Shown: piece by piece, positions 9,127 through 19,400 of the stretch
How the letters are laid out: each line of letters opens with the position of its first letter
Position numbering within the stretch: the stretch's first letter is position 1
Assembly (NCBI GenBank): GCA_008931825.1
Contig: QXVZ01014715.1
Coordinates: 1-20,858, forward strand
Direction: 5' to 3'
DNA: 20,858 nucleotides
Source: Phallusia fumigata
Lineage: Eukaryota; Chordata; Ascidiacea; Phlebobranchia; Ascidiidae
Program-made: the position numbers and the translations under genes
The notes under the pieces: model-generated
The model's input: the letters and a program-made list of their open reading frames with translations, nothing else
Databases searched by the model: none
What the model was told of the DNA's origin: nothing

Positions 9127-10160
9127 GACTCGAAGTACAATCACGAATCCATTTTGTGTCTGAATTGGTCACGGCGCTGTATCCTAATTAAGAGTGCAAA
9201 GCGGAAAATATTGCAAGGATTGGTCGGCCTTCGCAGATACAATTTCCCTCGGGAATCCCAGCGATTGACATTTTTAAACTTGCAATGTTCCTTTCAGTAT
9301 TTTTCCATATACTTCTACGTGGTTTAACGATAAATTGTTGAATATGCGATTATTATAGTCATTTAAGTTCCAGCAATTTCTCAGCACCCTCAGGAACAGG
9401 CGTTTCCATATCCGTCCACTTTAGCTGATATTCTCCAGTCAATAGTACCAGACAGTATCCTGTGTGAAAAAGCATCAGTAAGCATCTGAGGTAATCTATT
9501 GTATCAAACAGATTTACCTTTGAGATGTTTTGAAGGCAGTGACATTGTAATACAGAAGTATTTTGTGGAATATGGGCTGGTATATATTTCGTAGTTGTTT
9601 GTGTGACTAAGGGATCATCTAAGAGAGTGAGTTTCTGCTGTGACGTTGAAATACTAAAATCTAAAGTTTAATACATTGTTCAAGGATTGAACCAATGACC
9701 AGCATCTGCTTCCTATCTTTGGTATCTGTTCTATTCGCCGCAGGGTCATTGCTAAAAAAACTTGGGACTCACTAAATTAGGGTTGAATGTAATTGCACGT
9801 TTGAGAAACCACATGGTGATGGACAATCGAATAAAGGTCCCAGTTTCGCTAAATAAAGTTGTAGCTTACAAATCGCAACAGATATTGAGCACAGACAAAT
9901 GTTTAGTCAAACAGAAAATCAGCTGACCGCAAACTTGTAAATGTAAAGTTGATTGACCTTTTTAATTTTTGAAAAGTTATTTGTGGTGCGTTTGAAAGCA
10001 CTGGATTCACTGACCTGATTGGAAACAACTTTTAAACTTTTACTTAATCACTGGTAAAAAGAGTGTCGCTGTTATTCAAGTTGAAGTCTACAAATGACTT
10101 GACCAGATTGGAGGCACCAAACTTTAGTCGTGCTAAATGTGGTTTTACACAACTGGTATG
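9127..10160. other. Intergenic DNA upstream of the M13 gene, nothing recognised
   Basis: No coding frame, repeat or RNA gene was recognised. It presumably contains the promoter-proximal region of the peptidase gene. Confidence 0.45.
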
Positions 10161-10166
10161 CACTGA

Positions 10167-10172
10167 TATAAA
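10167..10172 (+). promoter_or_regulatory. Possible TATA box of the M13 gene
   Basis: TATAAA lies 154 bp before the ATG at 10321, in an AT-rich context. Spacing fits a 5' leader of about 120 nt, but TATA-like strings are frequent in this DNA. Confidence 0.25.
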
Positions 10173-10310
10173 ACTTAAATAAAACCCAAATGATTTGCCC
10201 TTTTTGTTAAAAAAACACAAAGTTTTGAACTCATGCTTGCTTGTTTATTAGCTTGCTTGCTTAACTGGCGCACTGCGCAACTATTTTCACTTTTTTTGTT
10301 TACTACTTCA

Positions 10311-10313
10311 CAG
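10311..10313 (+). promoter_or_regulatory. Splice acceptor just before the M13 start codon
   Basis: A T-rich tract (CTTTTTTTGTTTACTACTTCACAG) ends seven bases before the ATG at 10321. It is a good 3' splice site with no exon visible just upstream. It could end a 5' UTR intron or be a spliced-leader trans-splice acceptor, as is common in ascidians. Confidence 0.4.
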
Positions 10314-10320
10314 CGTCAAA

Positions 10321-10452
10321 ATGTTGCTTCACAATTCTTGTGGAGTAGTAGTTGTCCTTTTGCTTCTGTGTTGTCGGGAGGCAAGCGGGTTATTTGATGA
10401 TGAGGAATTTGACAAGGAAATTGAAGACAACAATTTTGTCGCGGATGAAACG
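10321..10452 (+). CDS. M13 gene exon 1: start codon and signal peptide
   Basis: ATG in context TCAAAATGT; 44 codons; donor GTCAGT; phase 0. A hydrophobic core (GVVVVLLLLCC) precedes REASG, a plausible signal peptidase site, then an acidic stretch begins (FDDEEFDKEIED). The splice acceptor just upstream supports this start. Confidence 0.85.
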
Positions 10453-13400
10453 GTCAGTAAACATGTTCTCAGTAAATACTTTACCGGCTCTTTATGACAC
10501 AAACCGTTTATTCTGTAGGCCTACTAAGTTATTTCTCGTTATTTCTTAGTTTATTTTCCTCCAGATAAAGGGTGAAATGTGAAAAATTGGACTTTTTAGG
10601 CTTCCTGTTTTATTGCATAGCCTATCCGTCGCCCATTTATCTCTAAGGAACGACTGATTTAAAGTTTTTTCGTTGTTTTCCCCCCAGTCTTCTTTTTCCA
10701 TCGCGGCAAACTTACTGATGTGACTATGTATAGCTCCAACGCGTTCAACTTTGATCAACCAATTGTGTCCTTTACTTTTTCGCGCACCGTAACGTTTTAA
10801 CGTTGTGTAGCTATTCCCGACTTGGCAATTGTTTTATAACACTTTTGTCGCTACGATTTTATTCATTCGAGCGAAATAAGACTCAAATCTACTTATTAAC
10901 GTCTTCTTTAGGAAATGGAACCGGACTTTATGTCCGAAGATCAGGCATCTGTAGATGAACTTCAAGATATGGATCACCTGGCGATGAACGATCTTTCCAT
11001 ACAAGACAATAGTGACTTGGAGGAGATTGCCTTCCAGGAAGCAGAGAAAGATTCCCAAGATAAAGACGCAGATAATAACGACATGGAAAAGTGGGAATCA
11101 GATGGATTTGAAGATCAGCATTTCACGGGGAGTAAAGATGCTGAAGTTTTCTTTCTGGAGAATATGTTAAGGGACATCATGGACAATTACGATGTAAATG
11201 GAAAGAGTAAGTTTTAAACGGATTTGTAAGTAGGCAGTAACAAAGCGTATTTCGGTTGGAAATGATAAAAAATAGTTACAGTTAGGAAATTTGCCTAAAC
11301 GAGCTTCTACATACGTTTTACTTTACATCTTCAGTGTAATTAAAGGGGTTGGAGTGAAATACCTCAGATCCACACACAAAAAACGGTTTTTGACAAAACT
11401 CAAGGTAAAGCAGCAGTGAAACATTTCTTATTGTGCAGAATCATTTATTTACTTCCACCTAGTTTGGCAAAAAAAAACAAATACAAAAATCCTGTCAGAA
11501 TTAAAACGCAAATTTAAGACTCAAAAATAAAAAAAAGTTTTGTTTTGGCAGCTACACACCGTACCAGTTGTCCAGTGTTCGTAAAACCGACGTCGCACGC
11601 GAAAGTCAACTGTGGAAAGGTGACAACAATGTTCGGAGATATCAAATGGTGTCATGTCCAATGCAACACGGGATACAGGTAATGGTTACACCTGTGCATG
11701 CAAGTTTTGTGGTATATCTTCCCTTCGCAATAAGACAACACAAGCCAGTACTTGTATTTTAATTATTTTATGCATTTCGACAAAGACTATTGTCATCATC
11801 AGAAATGACTCAGAAAGACGGCGTAAAGTTTTACAAACTTAACTAATATTTGTTCGCCAAAGTTCACTCATTTCGTTAGTCACTTAACCAAATAGAAACT
11901 TTTTACCGTCATTTTTTGCAATACCCAACGTAGTTGTGTTGCTATTTCTCCCTTTCACATTTTCAAGGTGATTTTTTATTTTGGTTATTGGTGTCTGCCT
12001 TTGTGTTGCATCATCACGATGTCATTTTATTCTAATCAGGAATAGAAAATACCAACGTGGTGGAAATGGAAAATACAAGACGCAACTGTTTATACATCGA
12101 ACTTTGTTCGTTTGGACATTGGTGAAACTTTGTATTTATTTGTCTTGTTTTAGACTCGAGCGGGCGTTTCCGCAATACGAACTTTGCGGCACATCCACCA
12201 AATACCGTTGGACTTACGAACTTCGGGGACTGCACGAGGGAACAGAACGGTGTATTGCTGGTGGGAATTTATCACCTAATAATTTATGCATAATTCAACG
12301 CCCAAGGAATTCGTGCTTAATGGGTTCACAACGGTGGTCCCCCACTTTTTGCATAGCGCACATGTGCACATAAACTGCAGTTTATCAAAAAATGGTTAAA
12401 AGCTGTGTCAGCTTATTTTTTTAAATAATACCTTGCATGTTACAACACATCTTCAACCACCAAAATATTCACCCAGAATACAAAAGAATATATCTACCAC
12501 CATTACTATGGTCACTACAATGGCTACATATACAAAATAATAATTTTCCCTTTATCATTACCATGCCACACTATATCGCTTTGAGGTGCACGTGTTTTAA
12601 ATCACTACGTTACAAAGATGTCAATTTTTGTAGGAACGAGCTCCACAAACTCAACATCCGTTTGTACTACTAAAGAATGCTTCGCGACAGGTGAGAACCT
12701 AATGTTACCGTGACAGTGTTGAATTGGGAGTAACACCCTTTACTTGAAAGGTTGTTGGTTCTAATCCCACCTCGTTTTGTATTTTTACCAATATGCAGCA
12801 GCTGGAGTGGATTTGCAACGCCCAGTCGCTATTTGTGCAACAAATTTCTAAAAACAAAAGTAGAAATACCGATACAGTCAGCAAAGATATTCACTTAACT
12901 CGAGTCGAGTTAATGGTCTTGGACGTGAGTCACATCCAGCAAATTAATCGACACGACTCATATTAATTGTGAACTTGATGATGCTAGAACCAATTTTTAG
13001 AACTGATGTCGTGATTAGCGTTTTTCACCCAACTCCATATTTTCTCGTCGCTTTCGTATAAAACGCATCGATTATTAAACAGGTTCGCCATAAAAAGTAA
13101 ATTAGTCTACTTTAAAGTTGTCGGGTTTGAATTTTAAACAGATTTTGGTTTATTGACTCAAACCTGATTGCGGTCACTGAAAGGGCTCTGTTTGACTCAT
13201 GTTACTAAGCGCGAGCAGGCCTTTGCCAAATATAGCTATAACAAATCCACCCTTAACATTGCAGCTGCCTATTACATGAGCCGAATTGATTTCACCGTGA
13301 ATCCGTGTGACAATTTCTACGACTTCGCTTGTGGACGTTGGATCAAAGAAAATCCCATTCCACCGTCCGAAACCAAACTCGACACCTTTGCGATTATTCG

Positions 13401-16400
13401 TGAACGAATGTTTAGCGATGTTTCAGGTGCCAAAAAAATGCTAAAGTTGTATGATTTCGTAGCAACACAAGAAACGGACATGAAGAGTAGCTTAATTAAA
13501 TATGTTACTGCCAGAGAACTTGTATGTAGTGAATAAATTTTATTGCAAACGTTTCGACAATCGCTGTTGTTGCCATGAGTGCATAACTGTTATACTATCG
13601 CCTTTATAGGCACTATATCTTTACAGCTACTACACCCAATGTTGCAATACCGTCATTTGTCTGAGATTTTTCCCGATATCAAGGAACTGTAGCCCAGAAA
13701 ATAATTTTGTTTCCATAAAACGCTTTCATTTTGTAACTTGGTTATTAGTTTTTAACACTTTCTTGTGTGTAATTTTGCTCTTTGATGGCATCGCGTCAAG
13801 GTTAGATTTGCAAAGTAACTTAAAATGTAGACATCATCAGTGTAGATGTATGATTTCTATTTTGTAAGTTGCGATTTTTGCAAAGTGACAAAAGGAACGC
13901 AGTACGTCTACTTATTAAATTGTGTACCAAGTATCTCGTTGCGAAGTTCGTACCATACCACCGCACCGTAGTGTCATCCTTAATCGACGATGGGAGTACA
14001 ATACAGAACGTATGGAGCCGTGCGTACCACGTTCCTCGTTGCGAAGGGCGCATCGCACCTTGGTAAAATACCTCGTTACGAAGAGCGCATCGCACGTAAT
14101 AATTTTTGCAGCGTACAGTACCGTGCCTTACTGCCATCCTTAACAGTAACTGTTTTTTTTTCAGCTTTACTTTCTCAACCGTACAAGAAAGGCGAATGTG
14201 CGGCAGTCAAGAAAGCGAAGATTGCGTACAAGGCCTGCATGAATACAGGTAAGAATTTTGGATTTGTATATCCTGCATCTTGTTGTAGAATTTGGGATTT
14301 GTATATCCTGCATCTTTGTCATATCCACGTAACAAAAGGTCATAAAGAGTGTTTGTTTTAATAACAACTTGTAACGCACATACGAGGTCTTCCATTAAGG
14401 TGTCTATACTGACAAAGCTTTTAATATTTAATTTCTATTGTGGATGATTATGATTTGAAATTGCTAAGTAAGCATGTTTTATCATTTTGCCTCGTGCATG
14501 GACTAAAACTGTGTTTTGTTTTTATAAGGCAACCTTACTTTTTCATTGCTTAGCAATAACATATAGCCCTACTCTTACCAGCTTACCAAAACAATGCTAT
14601 TTTTTAGTGCTTTTTAAAAAGAAATAACTTACAATTAACATTTATAAAATTGACTGGTCCTTAGAACTATTTTCTGTTTCTCATGTAACCTCATGGAAAA
14701 ATAACTGTCCACCCCTGGATTAGAACTAACATACTGACTTCCGTAAGCGCACCCCTTATAGTGCAAACCTTTTCAGCGCTTATTGACAAGCTGGACGACA
14801 AGCCGCTGAAAAAGCTGCTCAAAGGTTCGAAGATGGGTTGGCCCATGGTGGACAAAACGTGGAAAACCAGCGGATTGTTCGTGGAAAAGACTTGGGCTAA
14901 GATACGTGGTTTGTACAACAACGACGTTTTCATGAAGGTGGCGGTGGCGAGGAAAAACGGGACACATGTTATTCAGGTAATGAATGTTCAAGTAGAGATG
15001 TTTCATTGCTAGAATAGTTGAAGTATTTCAACCAACATTAAAGTTGTATTTAATACTTGAAATGTGCGAGTATTAACATCAACACGCTAAAAAGTTAATT
15101 TATCTCGAAAAACTATTTTGCGCGATATTTAAGACTTGCAAATGATAAAGGATCTGACACTATCCGGTTTTGAGTTCTCCCGAAACGAATAACCAAATGA
15201 AATAAGTATTTTAGGCTTAAATTTTTATCCAAACGCCCGACTTGATTGTGGTGAATTGTAATTTGCAGACTTGGAACGGTGGTCTCGCTCTCCCCACGTC
15301 TTACTACCTGGACGGACGACACGAGGCTGTAAGTATCCATGGGTTCGCCCGCGATACGCTATGGCTGAGGAAAGTGCTCCGCAGCGGCTTTGGCGCGACA
15401 CGTTGTATCCGTGTTCCGCAGTGTAACTGTGACCTAACAAAGAAATTCATAAAGATTTTAGGCCCCATAAAGTTTTAGTTCACTGCAGTTGTGCTTGATC
15501 ATTTATTATCGTAACAATTTCGATTCTTTTGTGTCTCGTTCGCACGACATCCATTGGCTAAGTATTTAGTAGTTATTTACATCTGTTCCAGGCGCCAGCA
15601 GCAAACCAACCCACCAACATTTTTTTCTTTGCAGAAACTGAAAGCTTATTACGACTTGCTGCACGACATTGCCGTCATGCTTGGCGGTGACCCAAAAACC
15701 GTGACAAAAGATGTTAAATCTGTGAAGAAGTTTGAGAGAAAGCTGGCGTATCACAAAGTCCATGATAAAATTCACCACACGTCAATGACCATCAAGGAAA
15801 TGCAGCTAAAAATTCCCGGGGTTGTAAGTAATTCTGTTTCTTAGCAGTCAGCTCTATTTTTGTCTCATTTTTAATTTTTAGCTTAGAGAGCTAGTTTGTT
15901 TTTTTGTATGCTACAATGTGTAATAGAACCCCACTAAACGTTTTTATACTATTCAACGGCACCTATATTTCTTAGTAACATGCACACACACTACGTTAGA
16001 GAGAAAAAATACACCCCGTTCACTGTATATTTGGTATTCAAAGGCTCGTACCACATAAAAACAACAAAAACTTGCTATTTTCATGACGGCAAAGAATACA
16101 TTTAAAATATATTTTGCGTCTGATGATCTTTAATATGCCGAATTCGAGAAACAATGTGTAGCCGACAAAAAAATTACAATGAAATTTATACGTTTTTGCA
16201 GATGAATTGGCTGAAAACTTTCAAACTTATGATTTTATCGCACCCCATCACGAAATCAACAGTTGTTCAAGTGTGGAACGTAAAATTTATGAAAAACCTT
16301 CAAGCTCTGATCAAAAGTGGTGGCAAAAGGTACCTCAGTGTGTTTCAAATCAATAAAATATATGCTTCCTAGCTCATTGATGTTATTAACTTGTCACCAA

Positions 16401-19400
16401 AGTGGTTGTGTTGTAAGCGCAATGACCACGGAGAGCCCAAATGATTATTGTTTCCCGTTCAGACTTCACTTTTTGTGTTTCTGCTGAGTTAGAAACCTAA
16501 GACCACGGTTCTTAAACTGCGTCACGCCCTTTGCGCTGTTTCAATTTTCCAAGCTCGTCGAGCATATTCCACAAACATATATTTATCTTCTTGTTTTTAA
16601 AAAAATACAGCATTGGTATGAGCGTCTTTATTAAATTCTTATCGCTAGTACGTCGAAAGTCTAACCAAAGGCATGGCATAGGAAAAAAGTTGTACTGTCG
16701 TAAGGAACAATTCCCCAACCAAACGGTGTACTTGACGAACGCTATTCAACCACAATGTGAAAAGCCAACTGGGTGGGTGGCTAAACCGACTACAGCATAA
16801 CTTAATATTGTCGTTCACCCCTCAAAAACAGATAGCAGCATTTATGCTCAATTGCATGGGAATTCTCGAAAAAATAACTCTTATTCGGTATTAAGTATTT
16901 TAGCGTGCATTTTAAATTTACGATTACTGTTATCGCAGATCTGCTGTATAATAAACGTGCTTGCATCAAGAATAGCAGTACGGTACGCCTTGAGTTGTGC
17001 GTACCACTTACCTCCTTATAAAGTACGTACCGCACCACCGTACCGTACCTTTTAATGATTTTCTCTGCGTACCGTACCGTACTGCCATCCATTGTAAGGA
17101 TAGGAAACGGTACGGTATGTATTGAGATGCGCTTACCACATACTTTGTTGCGAAAGGCGTACCGTAGCTTTGGATGATTTTTGCTGCGTACCGCATTGTA
17201 CCAATATACTGCACCGTATTGCCATCCTTGGCTTGCATTCAGATTTGAGTTGAGTTGAGTTGAGTTTATTTCGCTTGGTGAAAGAAATCGTAGCGACACA
17301 ATTGCACTAAAACAATCACCAAGCCGGAAATAGCTGCGCAACAAAAAAAATGGTATGGAGCGCAAAAAAGTGAAGGGTACCATTGGTGGATCAAGATTGT
17401 ACGCGCTGCAGCTACACCGCCAATAAAATTTTTTGTCTTGCAGGACGGTGCAGAACTACATACTTTGGCGACTGGTGAAACATCGAATCAAGAATTTGAG
17501 TTTGCGATTCCAGAAGCGATATCTGATGTACGAGAAGGCGATGATGGGAACAAAAGCTCTTTCCTCCAGAGATTATAAATGCGCATCCGAGTTGATCATA
17601 TCTATGAAAGGAGCTACCAGCAAATTGTACATCGACAAGCATTTCTCATCCGCTAAGAAGAAGGCTGTAAGAAATGGTTCTGCTTTTGAAAGTTTCGGGC
17701 ATTTTTTTTGCTGCCATATTAACATTTACATTTGGTCAACTGCATAATGCCTGCCAAATCTATGTATAGATTATTTTCAAACATTTTGACCCAACTTTCA
17801 AGTTTTTGGCATCGTATACTGATAGAAAAAGATGTGTATAATTTGAAGTTCCCTTACAAATCTGACCTTAACGCAATTCCAACAAAAGCGAAATTATATG
17901 CAACAAAATATTACGAAATATTGTTCAAGTAAAAAAGACGTTTCATCGATATTTAAATCTACGTCCCGAGCGGAAGTCCCATGAAATACGGAAAAATCTG
18001 AGAAAAAGAACGGTATAGCAACTTTGGATGAAGAATCTGTAAAGAAATGGTGTTTATACAGCTAATAGTATACCATTTATGCACCGATGATAACGACAGC
18101 GATTGCCGAAACGTTTACAATACAATGCATTCCCTTTATACCAGATCTCCGGCAGTTGTTACAAAGTTATTCTTCAAGTCCATATTTTGTGTTCATAACA
18201 GTAATTACCCAGTTATACGTTTTGTTTGAAACATTTTTAGGCTACTGAGTTGTTCACCTATGTCCGCGATGGATTCATCGAACTTCTCAACACCGAAGTT
18301 GCTTGGATGGACAAGAAAACCAAAGCCTACGCCATTAAGAAAGCGAACGCAATCATTTACGACATTGGCTACAACCCTCATATTTACCAGAACAAAACGT
18401 ATCTCGACAATGAAGTTTCTCATGTAAGTTGCTCAGGTATCCACACGCATACATTGTAGGTTCGTTGTTCATTTTTTTCCTGCGGAAACAACGCCTGATC
18501 GTATGTTTAAATTTGCTGCGTTGACGACCTTGATCACCTTTGTCAATTAGGGCGTCGAGGCACCAAATGCGAATGGCCACCCTGGGAATCGAACCACCAA
18601 CCCTACCAATGCAAGTGTGCTGCACCAACCACTTAGCAATTTAAAAAAAACTCACTAATTTTNCGCACCCCATCACGAAATCAACAGTTGTTCAAGTGTG
18701 GAACGTAAAATTTATGAAAAACCTTCAAGCTCTGATCAAAAGTGGTGGCAAAAGGTACCTCAGTGTGTTTCAAATCAATAAAATATATGCTTCCTAGCTC
18801 ATTGATGTTATTAACTTGTCACCAAGGTGGTTGTGTTGTAAGCGCAATGACCACGGAGACCCCAAATGATTATTGTTTCCCGTTCAGACTTCCCTTTTTG
18901 TGTTTTTGCTGAGTTAGAAACCTAAGACCGCGGTTCTTAAACTGCGTCACGCCCTTTGCGCCGTTTCAATTTTCCAAGCTCGTCGAGCATATTCCACAAA
19001 CATATATTTATCTTCTTGTTTTTAAAAAAAATACAGCATTGGTATGAGCGTCTTTGTTTAATTCTTATCGCTAGTACGTCGAAAGATGAGAAGCACGTAC
19101 TGTACCACCGTACCGTACCTTTTAAAGTAGTTGACTATATACCGTGCCGTACCGCACTGCCATCCATTGTAAGGATAGGAAACGGTACGGTACGTATTGA
19201 GATGCGCTTACAACATACCTTGTTGCCAAAGGCGTACCGTAGCTTTGGATGATTTTTGCTGCGTACCGCATTGTACCAATATACTGTACCGTACTGCCAC
19301 CCTTGGCTTGCATTCAGATTTGAGTTGAGTTTATTTCGCTTGGTGAAAGAAATCGTAGCGACACAATTGCACTCAAACAATCACCGAGCCGGAAATAGCT

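Larger units (their letters stand above)
16239..18662. repeat. Large direct repeat, copy 1
   Basis: It covers half of exon 10 to the middle of intron 12. Exons match copy 2 closely. Copy 1 is longer because intron 10 has about 355 bp more (roughly 16667-17020) and intron 11 about 423 bp more (from about 17807). Confidence 0.95.

Noticed and set aside
11981..12153. Upstream extension of exon 4 in the same frame
   Set aside because: The acceptor at 12152-12153 and the split Arg codon with exon 3 restore the CCP cysteine spacing; the extension is T-rich intron-like.
13427..13536. Read-through of M13 exon 5 to a stop at 13534-13536
   Set aside because: The phase after 13426 joins exon 6 exactly and restores the M13 alignment; the extension has no family similarity.
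16504..16560. hAT-like terminus (CACGGTTCTTAAACTGCGTC), also at about 18930
   Set aside because: No matching inverted end or 8-bp target duplication was found; too degraded to call.
16802..17383. 193-codon open frame on the minus strand
   Set aside because: It lies in the GTAC-rich intron repeat, antisense to the peptidase gene. The corresponding frame in copy 2 is broken, and the peptide resembles no family.
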